Assembly: GCA_002173095.1 (NCBI GenBank)
Contig: NHBK01000009.1
Span: forward strand, 558,001 to 622,000
Length of the DNA: 64,000 bases
Direction of reading: 5' to 3'
Source: Hyphomonadaceae bacterium TMED5
Lineage (GTDB): Bacteria > Pseudomonadota > Alphaproteobacteria > Caulobacterales > Hyphomonadaceae
Shown: piece by piece, positions 44,726 through 53,619 of the stretch
Position numbering within the stretch: the stretch's first letter is position 1
How the letters are laid out: each line of letters starts with the position of its first letter
Position numbers and translations under genes: made by a program
The notes under the pieces: generated by a model
The model's database searches: none
Seen by the model: the letters and a program-made list of their open reading frames with translations, nothing else
What the model was told of the DNA's origin: nothing

Positions 44726-45331
44726 TTATGCAGTGATCGGGCGACGTCTTACTGTCGGGTCACGGCGTGGCCGCAGGCGAGCAAATGCTCGGATAATAGC
44801 TTCCATTTTGCGCCAGAACCGTACTCGTTCCAGAGGTTCGTTCATCCAACCCGTAACGGCGCAATAATGAGTGTTCTTCTTTCCTCTGTGATGTTTGGCA
44901 TGTTCAAATGGTGAAATCACAAAGGGTGTTTTCTGAAGCCAGGTGATGAGCGGCCCGTTTTCAGAGGGCTTTTTGTGCGACCAGTTGTGAAACTCATTGG
45001 CCATCGCGCCGAACAAAACCGCCGTAATGGTGAGTGGATTGACCCAGCCGACAATCAAAAATGAAACGGCGAAACAGGCGGCAAGGAAATAGGTCAGCCC
45101 GTTTCTTTGGAAAAAGGTGCGGGTGACCATGCGCCGTGGCTTCTTGTGATGGCGAATGGTTGAACGGATGATGGGCCCAATAACGGGCCAGGACGGGCCG
45201 CCATAGCGATCTTCCAGCCAATGGAAGAAGCCGGTCACGAAATCTGCGAGCAATAATCCAAGAATGATTTGAGTGGCGAACCAGAGCATCTGAAGCGAGG
45301 TCTCGCTCAGGGTTAGAATAAAGTCCGACAT
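44726..45331 (-). CDS. CarF/PEDS1-type lipid desaturase (plasmalogen synthesis)
   Basis: 201 residues from the ATG at 45331. The family's histidine-rich pattern is present: FFHWLEDRYGG, IRHHKKPRRM, NEFHNWSHKKP and FEHAKHHRGKKNTHYC. Three or four hydrophobic helices embed them. This is the CarF/TMEM189 (Kua) domain; members introduce the vinyl-ether bond of plasmalogens in Myxococcus and animals, using a diiron centre. Such genes occur in some aerobic alphaproteobacteria. The actual lipid product here is not known. Confidence 0.82.
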   Translation of the reverse strand: MSDFILTLSETSLQMLWFATQIILGLLLADFVTGFFHWLEDRYGGPSWPVIGPIIRSTIRHHKKPRRMVTRTFFQRNGLTYFLAACFAVSFLIVGWVNPLTITAVLFGAMANEFHNWSHKKPSENGPLITWLQKTPFVISPFEHAKHHRGKKNTHYCAVTGWMNEPLERVRFWRKMEAIIRAFARLRPRRDPTVRRRPITA

Positions 45332-45495
45332 GCATCCCTCCATCTATATGCATGCGAGCAATCACTTACTTTGTGTCGTAAATGTGACTGCTTACTCACA
45401 AATTGGGGTGACAGGCGTTTTGGGAATGATGCGAGAGAGGGAAAGTGGGAATGTCGTGCAGGTCATGCCTGCGCGTGCGTAAGGCGAAAAGAGGC

Positions 45496-45711
45496 TTAGC
45501 GCGCCTCTTCTTCTTCCTCGATCTGAATTTCGCGGATAACAGCGACCGCGCCGGAGATGACCAATGCACCGAGGCCAATCAGGCCGAGCCAGGGTGAAAT
45601 CAGAAAGTGTCCCTCTGTGGCCGCGCTGGCTGTCAGAGTGATCGAATTGATCGTGCTTGCGTAAACGTCCGGATTGGTAGCGGATAGCATATCAAGAGGT
45701 GAGTGTGTCAT
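45496..45711 (-). CDS. Small single-helix membrane protein
   Basis: 71 residues. One hydrophobic helix (LISPWLGLIGLGALVISGAVAVI) ends in a charged tail REIQIEEEEEAR. The N-terminus is polar, Ser/Thr-rich. No family recognised. The ribosome binding site is weak, so the call is tentative. Confidence 0.45.
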   Translation of the reverse strand: MTHSPLDMLSATNPDVYASTINSITLTASAATEGHFLISPWLGLIGLGALVISGAVAVIREIQIEEEEEAR

Positions 45712-45781
45712 CTGGAGACCCGTGATCTAATCTGACACACACGCCGCAAGACCGATGCCAGAATGAAGGGGCTGCCCTGAA

Positions 45782-46126
45782 ATGTCCGATAGATTGCCAA
45801 CCCGGCTCTGGGTGGATGCGCTTGTCCGACGGGTATCCGTTGGCGGGGCCTCTGCCTTTATCATGCAGTCCGGCGATTCAGAGCGCGGTGATGTGATGGT
45901 GAAAGTGGCCCGGCTGGATGGCACGGCGGCTCTGTTTGTGCCTTCGCCATTATCCTTTGAGGTCAAAACTTTTGACTGGCTGCCAAAAGCTGGCGAATGG
46001 GCAAAAGAATTTGATGTTGACGAGATCGTAACACGTCGCAAATCCTACGACCCAGACGTGTGGGTTGTGGAAATAGAAGACCGTGACGGGAGGAATTTCC
46101 TCACAGAACCGGTCAATTATGAATGA
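45782..46126 (+). CDS. DUF1491 family protein
   Basis: 114 residues. LPTRLWVDALVRRVSVGGASAFIMQSGD, MVKVARLDGTAALFVP and DPDVWVVEIEDRDGRNFL match DUF1491, a small soluble family restricted mainly to alphaproteobacteria. No function is known. Confidence 0.8.
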   Translation: MSDRLPTRLWVDALVRRVSVGGASAFIMQSGDSERGDVMVKVARLDGTAALFVPSPLSFEVKTFDWLPKAGEWAKEFDVDEIVTRRKSYDPDVWVVEIEDRDGRNFLTEPVNYE

Positions 46127-46243
46127 ATTCCAAAATTACGGTGCGTGAAGTCTTAATCGATCCCGACTGATTCATTGGACCAGTAAAGCTCAGTATTAAA
46201 AGCAATGAGATAGCCTCTACTCCTATCGACGGAGTGGGTGCTA

Positions 46244-46624
46244 ATGCTCTTTTTATTCAATGATCGTGTTCTCGAGATCGGTGATCCCGAAGTACGGTTG
46301 CTGGCCAACTGGACGGAACTGGGGTGTGGCCGTCCGGATCTGCTGTTTGCACGGGATGCGATAGACTTTGCCAAGGCGGTTGTGATCGATAGTGATCAGT
46401 TCGGCGTTGATGAAGCTGTCTATGCAGACTGTGCGGCTCTTCTGGCCGTTAAAACACATGCCAATACTGCTTTCTTCATCCGTGAAACGGGTGAGGAAGA
46501 TGCTTCGCGCGTTCAGGCGCGACTTACGCTCATTGATGAGCAACATTTACAGCGTGTGCGCAATCAGCGCCGCCCTGTCGGCGGTCATGCATCGCTGGAG
46601 CCGCTCTGGGTGCGCGCGGCCTGA
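46244..46624 (+). CDS. Conserved hypothetical protein
   Basis: 126 residues from the ATG at 46244, preferred because ggag lies 9 nt upstream. Soluble alpha/beta protein (LMLFLFNDRVLEIGDPEVRL; AALLAVKTHANTAFFIRET). I recognise no motif. Its 3' end overlaps the convergent sterol-desaturase-family gene by 40 bp, which fixes its stop codon inside a real coding region. Confidence 0.55.
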   Translation: MLFLFNDRVLEIGDPEVRLLANWTELGCGRPDLLFARDAIDFAKAVVIDSDQFGVDEAVYADCAALLAVKTHANTAFFIRETGEEDASRVQARLTLIDEQHLQRVRNQRRPVGGHASLEPLWVRAA

Positions 46625-47421
46625 TTTTTCCGGAAGGGCACAAAAAGTGCCCAGATAAAACCGGTTGTTCCGCCAGAAGGGCGTTCATTCAAACCAAGTT
46701 TCATATCGGCATGCCCGTCACGGGGCTGTGCGCGATACGTTTTGAACAACCGGTCCCAGGCTGACAGGCAAAATCCGAAATTCGAGTTGGTCTCGTCTTC
46801 GTACACGGAATGGTGCACGCGGTGCATATCCGGCGTGACGATAACTTTGCGCAGCGCGCTATCTATCGGCTTGGGTATGCGAATGCTGGCATGTTCGAAC
46901 AGGCTGGCCGCATTGAGGATGACTTCGAACAGGAAAACGGCGAGCGCGGGCGCGCCGATCAGGCCAATGGCGACCAGTTTAAACCCGAAAGAAAACAGCA
47001 TTTCGCCGGGGTGAAACCGAATGCCGGTTGAGGCGTCGAGGTCTTCTTCCACATGATGGACTTTGTGAAATGCCCAGAGCGGCGGTGTGAAGTGCATGAT
47101 GACGTGCTGAAACCAGACGGCAAAATCCAGTAAGAAAATTGCCAGAACAACTTCCAGCCAGACGGGCAGGTTCAGCCAGTTGAACAGGCCAAGCCCGCGC
47201 GCCTGCATGTCGAAGGCAAAGGCTGTCGCCGCAAGGGGCAGCAGTATGCGGACTAAAACAGACGACGAAACCAGAAGACCAAGATTAGTTTCCCAGCGGC
47301 GAAGGCGCGGTTTTACGCGCTCTTTTGCGGGGATGATAAATTCAAGCGCGCTGAACAAAGCCAAAAGGCCTGCAAATACGCCAAGGCGTATGGGCGCTTC
47401 AAATTCAGTCCAGTGTTCCAT
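46585..47421 (-). CDS. Sterol desaturase / fatty acid hydroxylase superfamily protein
   Basis: 278 residues, four to five membrane segments. The eight-histidine diiron pattern is QHVIMH, HKVHH, and HRVHH with an additional HPGE. This FA_hydroxylase superfamily includes sterol C4/C5 modifying enzymes and alkylglycerol monooxygenase. The substrate is unknown; a CarF-like desaturase lies 1.3 kb away on the same strand. Confidence 0.87.
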   Translation of the reverse strand: MEHWTEFEAPIRLGVFAGLLALFSALEFIIPAKERVKPRLRRWETNLGLLVSSSVLVRILLPLAATAFAFDMQARGLGLFNWLNLPVWLEVVLAIFLLDFAVWFQHVIMHFTPPLWAFHKVHHVEEDLDASTGIRFHPGEMLFSFGFKLVAIGLIGAPALAVFLFEVILNAASLFEHASIRIPKPIDSALRKVIVTPDMHRVHHSVYEDETNSNFGFCLSAWDRLFKTYRAQPRDGHADMKLGLNERPSGGTTGFIWALFVPFRKNQAARTQSGSSDA

Positions 47422-47571
47422 TCATTGCATCTTTCAGGGCGGGAAACGGCTCGCTTTATCCATGTTAGGCCGCTGCCTGTATTAGAAAACACTGATGAGA
47501 CAATTTGCGCAGTAAAATAATATCCTTAGTTTTGTTATGGGTAAGGCCTGAATTGTAATGGGGCCTTTCAA

Positions 47572-47955
47572 ATGAAAATTTTCTTCAGCCTGTCCGTCTT
47601 TTGCATGACAGCATCTGTCATGTCTCTGCCAGCCTTTGCTGACGGTCCGGCGATGCCGAACTCTGCGCGTATCTGTTCGACCTGCCATTCCTTTGGTGCG
47701 GGTGAAGCGCCGAAAACCGGGCCGAACCTCTATGGTGTATTTGGGCGCACTGCCGGAACGAGCGAAGGGTTCACCTATTCAACGGCGATGCAAAACTCTG
47801 GTATTGTCTGGAGTGATGAGACCCTCAGCGCTTATCTGGAAAACCCACGCGCATACATTCCGGGCAATCAGATGAGCTATGCTGGCATGCGCAATCCGCG
47901 CCAGCGCGCTGAAGTTCTTGAATATCTGCATGCTGCAACCGAGCCTGCAGAATAG
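47572..47955 (+). CDS. Periplasmic class I cytochrome c
   Basis: 127 residues with a signal peptide ending SLPAFAD. Haem motif CSTCH, GPNLYGVFGR, and NQMSYAGM providing the axial Met. This is a small soluble monohaem cytochrome c2/c552-like electron carrier. It is convergent with the flavodoxin-like gene. Confidence 0.92.
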   Translation: MKIFFSLSVFCMTASVMSLPAFADGPAMPNSARICSTCHSFGAGEAPKTGPNLYGVFGRTAGTSEGFTYSTAMQNSGIVWSDETLSAYLENPRAYIPGNQMSYAGMRNPRQRAEVLEYLHAATEPAE

Positions 47956-47959
47956 GGCT

Positions 47960-48445
47960 TTAGAAGACACCCATGGACAGACCTGCGGAAAGCGCTGCGC
48001 CTAAATCGTGGCATTTCTGCAGGTCGTCTTTTGAAATGGTTTTAGGGGCGAGTATCGCCTCTTCGGTCTGTGCGTGTGTGCAGATGATCAGCGCGTCCTG
48101 AACTTCTTTCAGTCGCCAGCCCTTTGCGATGCGCGCCGTCTGGCGGACGGCGTTCTCGCCATCAGATCCCGCACAGACCATTTGCGCATAGGGGCGGCCT
48201 TCCAGCTTGCCGAGCACCGGATAATAGGTGCGGTCGAAGAACTCTTTCATCTCTCCGGAAAGTGCGGCCAGATTTTCTGGCGCTGCAAAAAGATAAGCCG
48301 AGGCCTTTAGAAGGTCTTCGGCCTGTGCCTCGCGGGCGCGCAGTAATTTCGCTTCGCCTTCAGCCTGCGCCGCTTTCAGGGCGGCTTCGGCCATTTGCTG
48401 CGTGCCGCCTGTGCGCGAATGATAGACGATTAGAAGATGAGACAT
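47960..48445 (-). CDS. Flavodoxin-fold NAD(P)H-dependent oxidoreductase
   Basis: 161 residues. The FMN phosphate loop HSRTGGTQQMAE is typical of flavodoxin/WrbA-like proteins; YLFAAPENLAALSGEMKEFFDRT and AGSDGENAVRQT match the flavin-binding strands. A cytosolic flavoprotein; the electron partner is unknown. Confidence 0.8.
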   Translation of the reverse strand: MSHLLIVYHSRTGGTQQMAEAALKAAQAEGEAKLLRAREAQAEDLLKASAYLFAAPENLAALSGEMKEFFDRTYYPVLGKLEGRPYAQMVCAGSDGENAVRQTARIAKGWRLKEVQDALIICTHAQTEEAILAPKTISKDDLQKCHDLGAALSAGLSMGVF

Positions 48446-48486
48446 GTTCCATAGATAGAGCGATCTCTTCTATGGCTCAAATGTCT

Positions 48487-49494
48487 TCAGCTGATGGGCG
48501 TCAGATTGTCATTCACCAGCGCCTGATAAAGCCCGGCAATTTTCTGCGAGACTGGGCCGTTCAGTTCGGCAATCTCCCGGCCATCGACTTCCCGCACTGG
48601 TGAGACACCAGCAAATGTGCCGGTGATGAAAGCTTCGTCTGCAGAATAGACATCAAACAGCGAAAAGCGTTTTTCAAAGACGGGTATGCCGTTTTCCCGG
48701 CAGACGCGGATGATGTTGGCGCGCGTGATACCGCCCAGGCAATATTCTGGCGGAGAGGTCCAGACCTCACCATCGCGGACGATGAAAAAGTGGGTGGAGT
48801 TGCAGGTGGCGACAAAGCCAGCCGGGTCCAGCATTAGCGCTTCATCTGCGCCGGCCTTTTCAGCCTGAATACAGGCGAGAATGCAGTTCAGCTTTGAGTG
48901 TGAATTGAGCTTCTGGTCCTGTTCGGCGGGGCCGGTACGACGGACATGAGCGGTGAAAAGCTTCTGGCCGCGCGTGATGACTTCAGGCACGGGCGATTTG
49001 TATTCGGGGATAATCACCACAGTCGGCTTTGTGATGGTAAAGCGTGGGCCCTGATACGGCGTCTTTTTAATGCCGCGCGTTACCATGAGCCGGATATGCA
49101 CGCCATCTGTCATCTCATTGGCTTTGAGGCAGTCAAACAGGCGCTTCGCCATCTCTTCTTTTGTGAGGCCGATATCCATGTCGATGGTTTTTGCGCCCGC
49201 ATATAGCCGTTTCATATGCTCAGGCAGAAAGGCGATACCGCCGCTTTTGACGCGCAGACCTTCCCACACGCCATCGCCCAGAATGTAGCCACTGTCGAAC
49301 ACTGAAACTGTCGCTTCATCGCGATGTTTCATTTCGCCGTTTACTGACGCCAGAATGTCAGCATTGCGTGGGTCTGCCTGATAATCGTGTACGCCGTGTG
49401 GTTCGTCCAAAATCGCACCTGTCTGATCTGTTGCAGGTGCATCTGGCGTTAGCTGGACGGGGGGAGCAAGCCGTGGCCGGTTCTCACCGGCCAC
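48487..49494 (-). CDS. Class IV PLP-dependent aminotransferase
   Basis: 335 residues. SVFDSGYILGDGVWEGLRV and LPEHMKRLYAGAKTI are the family start. The catalytic Lys is in SHSKLNCILACIQAEKAGADEALMLD, and PPEYCLGGITRANIIRVC and EAFITGTFAGVSPV follow. This places it among branched-chain/D-amino-acid transaminase-like enzymes. GTG 49494 gives a 45-residue N-terminal extension; no ATG lies before the conserved domain, so the start is uncertain. It follows the NHL gene by 14 bp, so they are probably cotranscribed. Confidence 0.85.
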   Translation of the reverse strand: MAGENRPRLAPPVQLTPDAPATDQTGAILDEPHGVHDYQADPRNADILASVNGEMKHRDEATVSVFDSGYILGDGVWEGLRVKSGGIAFLPEHMKRLYAGAKTIDMDIGLTKEEMAKRLFDCLKANEMTDGVHIRLMVTRGIKKTPYQGPRFTITKPTVVIIPEYKSPVPEVITRGQKLFTAHVRRTGPAEQDQKLNSHSKLNCILACIQAEKAGADEALMLDPAGFVATCNSTHFFIVRDGEVWTSPPEYCLGGITRANIIRVCRENGIPVFEKRFSLFDVYSADEAFITGTFAGVSPVREVDGREIAELNGPVSQKIAGLYQALVNDNLTPIS

Positions 49495-49508
49495 AATCTG
49501 AGAATTGC

Positions 49509-50771
49509 CTATTCGACGCCCATGAAGACAAGCTTCTGAATGCGGCGGCCAGTGCCGACTTCGGACGTGTAGAGATTGCCCTCGGAATCCGCGACAACTG
49601 AGTGCAACCAGGTGAATTCACCCGGATAGCGACCAACACGGCCGATACGGGCGAGGATTTCATGGGTGTCACCATCCAGAACCCAGATGTTGGAGTTCAT
49701 CATATCGGCGACATACATGAACTCACCATCCGGTGAGAAATCGATGTCAGAGACGGTGCGTGTGCCGCCCGTTTCCTCGGCGATGACAATGTCTTCAACG
49801 AATTCGAGCGAGCCATCGGCCTGACGCTGGAACATTTGTGCGCGATTGTTTCGGCGGTCACAGATATAGACGCGGCCATCATCTGTGCTGACCACGCAGT
49901 GCACGATATCGCCAAAGCTGGTCGCTTCCGGGTCTGCGCCGCCATCCGCGGTGCTGGACGCTTGCGACTGGTCGAAACTGCCTTCGCGCGTGCCGCCAGA
50001 AGGATCCTGCGCATAAGCGCCATAGGCGGCATCGAATTCCAGAGACGCTTCGTCATAACTGACAATGCGTTTGTTGATATAGCCATCGGCGATGACAACA
50101 TAGCCATTCATATTGGCGATGTCGGCAGGATTGCCGAGAAGGGACCCATTCGTATTGCCGTCTGTCAGGCCATGTGTGCCGATCTGGCGAATGAACTCGC
50201 CGTCTTCGGTGAAGTTCAGAACCACATGGTCGCCATCGCCATTTCCACCTACCCAGACGGACATGTCTTTATCAACGAAGAGGCCATGAACATTGCGCGG
50301 CCATTGATTGACACCCTCAATCTCTGGCGCGTGTTCAGGCCCGCCCCAGCCGCCGAGATACTCGCCGTCTGCTGAGAAGGTCATAATGGTTGGGCCGGGC
50401 TCACAGCAGAGCGCGGTTGGCGGGTCTTGTGCGAGGCCGACATCCGAAAAGCTAAGCGATTGAGGACGATGCAGCATCCAGATTTTGTCTTCGCTGTCGA
50501 CGGCAAGACCCGGCACCTGACCGATAATCATGGTTGCGGGCATATCTGGCCATGCGGCATCTACCATGAAGCGGGGCAGGGGCGTGCCTTCCGGGGCGAA
50601 GACTTCCATCTCCAGCGGGATTAGCGCCTGAGCGGAAACCTCTGTTTGTGCGTCTTCTTCAACGCTTGGGCTCGCCTGCGCTGTGAGGCTCAGCGCGCTC
50701 AGCATGGTAAAAGACAATGCAGCGCTTGCGACATGGCCCTTCTTCAGAAAAGTCATGGGGTTTAAAATCAT
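49509..50771 (-). CDS. Exported NHL-repeat beta-propeller protein
   Basis: 420 residues with a signal peptide (LSFTMLSALSLTAQAS). Repeats of the NHL type recur: PGLAVDSEDKIWMLHRP, VHGLFVDKDMSVWVGG, NPADIANMNGYVVIADGY, LHSVVADSEGNLYTSEVG. The fold resembles peptidyl-alpha-hydroxyglycine lyase and related six-bladed propellers. The catalytic activity is unclear. Cys pairs (ALCCEPG) may bind a ligand or form disulfides. It starts the two-gene run with the aminotransferase. Confidence 0.82.
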   Translation of the reverse strand: MILNPMTFLKKGHVASAALSFTMLSALSLTAQASPSVEEDAQTEVSAQALIPLEMEVFAPEGTPLPRFMVDAAWPDMPATMIIGQVPGLAVDSEDKIWMLHRPQSLSFSDVGLAQDPPTALCCEPGPTIMTFSADGEYLGGWGGPEHAPEIEGVNQWPRNVHGLFVDKDMSVWVGGNGDGDHVVLNFTEDGEFIRQIGTHGLTDGNTNGSLLGNPADIANMNGYVVIADGYINKRIVSYDEASLEFDAAYGAYAQDPSGGTREGSFDQSQASSTADGGADPEATSFGDIVHCVVSTDDGRVYICDRRNNRAQMFQRQADGSLEFVEDIVIAEETGGTRTVSDIDFSPDGEFMYVADMMNSNIWVLDGDTHEILARIGRVGRYPGEFTWLHSVVADSEGNLYTSEVGTGRRIQKLVFMGVE

Positions 50772-50869
50772 GAGTGTGTGTTTCTCCGCCTGTGAAACTC
50801 CCGACTAAATTAGTCTGACTTTCTATACGGCGAACAGCAACTCACATTCTGTTCAAGACCGACTTGCGG

Positions 50870-51499
50870 TTATTGTCGCGTCTCCCAGGCCACCCAAAGT
50901 GCGATAAGTGCAATCAAAATAGCCAGTGCTTTGCGGACATTGGTTTTGGCGGGCGAGTTTTCCAACAAACTGCCTGAACGCGCAGCGCCCAGCACGATGC
51001 CAGCATGAATGATGACGCTGATGAGGATATGTAAGCTGCCAAGTATGAGTGCCTGCACCCATAACGCGCTGCGCTCAGCATTCATGAAGCCGGGCAAGAG
51101 AGAGACGTAAAAGGCGATCGCTTTCGGGTTCAGAATATTGGCGAGGAAGCCGCGCCAGAAGGGAGAGGAAAACCCATCATCTGAACTGGAAGGTGAGGTT
51201 TCGCTCGCATCCTTCCAGGCTTCCCATGCCAGATAGAGCAGATAGATCACGCCCGCCCAGCGCAGCACCGCATAAACGGCGGGCAAGCGAGCGATAACCT
51301 GCGCCACCCCGAAAACGGATAGCAGCATGTAGACCGAAAGCCCGATGGTGACGCCCGCAACGGCCCTCAGGCCCGCCACACGTCCCTCGCTAGCCGAAAG
51401 CGCAGCCAGATAGCCCATATTCGGGCCGGGCGTTGCCTCCACCAGTGTGATGGCAATCAGGAAAGGTATGATCGCAGAGGGATCAATCGGGAAGTTCAT
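50870..51499 (-). CDS. LysE family amino-acid/homoserine lactone exporter
   Basis: 209 residues, six membrane helices. EATPGPNMGYLAALSASEGRVAG is the LysE/RhtB signature and NPKAIAFYVSLLPGF the second conserved block. It exports an amino acid or similar small solute; the substrate is not predictable. Confidence 0.9.
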   Translation of the reverse strand: MNFPIDPSAIIPFLIAITLVEATPGPNMGYLAALSASEGRVAGLRAVAGVTIGLSVYMLLSVFGVAQVIARLPAVYAVLRWAGVIYLLYLAWEAWKDASETSPSSSDDGFSSPFWRGFLANILNPKAIAFYVSLLPGFMNAERSALWVQALILGSLHILISVIIHAGIVLGAARSGSLLENSPAKTNVRKALAILIALIALWVAWETRQ

Positions 51500-51612
51500 G
51501 AAATTTGTTTTGCGTCACTATGCGGTCATGGTCCAGCGTTGGAACTCGGTTGTGGTCTCTTTGCCCATTTTGGGCGGTGCCTGACCGATAACCCAAGGTT
51601 CAGAGGACAAAT

Positions 51613-52454
51613 ATGATCCGCGCTTTTATTCTGATGGCAGGCCTTGGCCTGCTCGCGGCCTGCCATTCAACTGAAAGCCGCCAATGCGCTTATCATGATG
51701 ATCCTATTCCAGAACACGTCATTCTGACCATCCAGTCTGAAATTTTGGACGAGCCGCGCACCATCCCGGTCTACACGCCGCCAGGTTATCAGGTTATGAA
51801 GAGCGTGATGACGCCTATCCCGTGCTCTATATGCCGGATGGCGGTATCTGCGAGGACTTCCCGCATATTGTGAACCGGGTGGACGCTCTGGTCTCCGCCG
51901 GTGAGCTGGCGCCCATGATTGTTGTCGGGATTGAAAATACCTTCCGTAGACGCGACCTGACGCCGGACTCTCAGGATGAAAGCGAAGCGCAGATCGCGCC
52001 GATTGATGATGGGGCGACGGTGTTTCGGGCGTTTATTCGTGGCGAGCTGATGCCGCAGATCAATTCTACCTACAGAACCAGCGGGCAGACGGCGATTATT
52101 GGCGAGTCCGCAGCCGGTTTGTTTATCGTAGATACGCTCTTCCGGGATTCTCAGCTGTTTGACCGGTATATCGCCATGGACCCTTCCATTTACTGGGATA
52201 ATCACGAGCTGGTCCGCCTGGCGCCTGAACGGTTGCCGGCATTGTCTGGTCTGGGGCTGACATTCTGGTTCACGGCTGCGGGAACTGAAGACATCTATCC
52301 GCATACAGATGCGCTGGCTGATATTCTGGAGCAGTCAGCGCCAGATGATATGAGCTGGACGTATGACCCTCGACCGGATGAAGATCATTACACCATCTAT
52401 CGAGCGACCGAAGAGGATGCCCTGCGCTGGGTGCTCTGGCCCGCACCCCCCTGA
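51613..52454 (+). pseudogene. Alpha/beta-hydrolase esterase lipoprotein with frameshift
   Basis: Two adjacent frames together make one gene. The first (51613-51873) has a lipobox LAAC and ends with RTIPVYTPPGYQ before going out of frame. The second continues from base 51795 as YEERDDAYPVLYMPDGG, then the nucleophile motif IGESAAGLF and the catalytic DEDHYTIY. Inserting one G near 51793 (CAG-GGT-TAT) restores a single protein of about 281 residues. It belongs to the putative esterase (Fes/IroE-like) family. It may be a true pseudogene or a sequencing indel. Confidence 0.75.
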
Positions 52455-52508
52455 CATGGTCCGGTTTTTCTTGTGAAGCCTGAAAATCCAATTTAGTTTC
52501 CCCTGTCT

Positions 52509-53510
52509 ATGGGGGAAGTTTCATCATTATTCGTGCGCAAAATGCTGGAGACTGCTTCGGCATTTGTTCCACGTGCGTCATTGTTGGCTGAATTGGGCCT
52601 GAGCGAAGCGGATTTATCGGATCCGGACGTGATGGTTTCCGTGCGCAAATACGTTGCCTTCATGGAAGAGCTTGCCGACGCAGAAGGCCCTCAGATCAAG
52701 TTTCATACGAACGCTGCCAGCTCCATGACATGCGAGGATTATGGCGCCGTTGGACTTGCCTGGAAAACCGCCCCTCAATTGCTCACCGCGTTTGAGCGCA
52801 TAGAGCGCCATTCGCGCCTTTTTGTGAAGAACGTCGCTGGTTTTCGAATTGAGCAGGATGGCGAGTTTACGCGCTGGATTCACTTTCGTGAGTTCCCGCC
52901 GGTGCGTGGGCTGCTGCTTTCCAATGAGGCTGCACTGGTCACGTATATGTCTCTCTGTCGTGAGGCGTATGGAGCTGATTTCGGCCCCGTCTCCGTGCAT
53001 TACAGCCATAGCGCTGTTGGCTGCCCGTTGGCGTTGGAGGAGTATTTTCGCAGCCCGGTGAAGTTTGACGCGGACTATTATGGCTATGTTTTTCGTACCG
53101 AAGACCTTTTGCGCAAGACGCCGCTCGGGGACACACATGTCTCCTCATTCTTTGACAGCCATATCGAAAAGGAATTGTCTGAGAGAGAAGGCGATGCGGA
53201 TCTGGAAAGTCAGGTGCGCAAAGAGATTGGACTGGCGTTGAGTGACGGTCCGCCGCCGATTGGAATGATCGCAGACAAGCTGGGGCTCAGCGCACGTACA
53301 TTGCAACGCCGCCTGTCGGATGCGGGCATTACCTATCAGACACTGGTGGACCAGTCGCGCCATATGTTGTCGCGAAACCTCTTGCGCGACACGAGTTACT
53401 CGCTGGCTGAAATCGCATTTCTCACTGGATTTTCCGAACAGAGTGCCTTCAACAGGGCCTTCAGGCGCTGGGAAGGCAGGCCGCCAGGGAGCTTCCGCTC
53501 CGGCGCATAG
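52509..53510 (+). CDS. AraC family transcriptional regulator
   Basis: 333 residues. The N-terminal Arabinose_bd-like ligand domain covers residues 15-190. The C-terminal AraC helix-turn-helix pair is MIADKLGLSARTLQRRLSDAG and LAEIAFLTGFSEQSAFNRAFRRWEG, the latter being the most conserved part. It lies 109 bp upstream of, and codirectional with, an NmrA-like gene that it may control. Confidence 0.9.
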   Translation: MGEVSSLFVRKMLETASAFVPRASLLAELGLSEADLSDPDVMVSVRKYVAFMEELADAEGPQIKFHTNAASSMTCEDYGAVGLAWKTAPQLLTAFERIERHSRLFVKNVAGFRIEQDGEFTRWIHFREFPPVRGLLLSNEAALVTYMSLCREAYGADFGPVSVHYSHSAVGCPLALEEYFRSPVKFDADYYGYVFRTEDLLRKTPLGDTHVSSFFDSHIEKELSEREGDADLESQVRKEIGLALSDGPPPIGMIADKLGLSARTLQRRLSDAGITYQTLVDQSRHMLSRNLLRDTSYSLAEIAFLTGFSEQSAFNRAFRRWEGRPPGSFRSGA

Positions 53511-53619
53511 GCAGATGACGCCATGTGACGTTTCCGGCCAAAACTCTGTCGCGTGGCGTCAAGATGGGCCTGCTTTGTATCGGTATTGAAAGACTTGTTC
53601 TGTCCAGAAGGAGCAAGTC

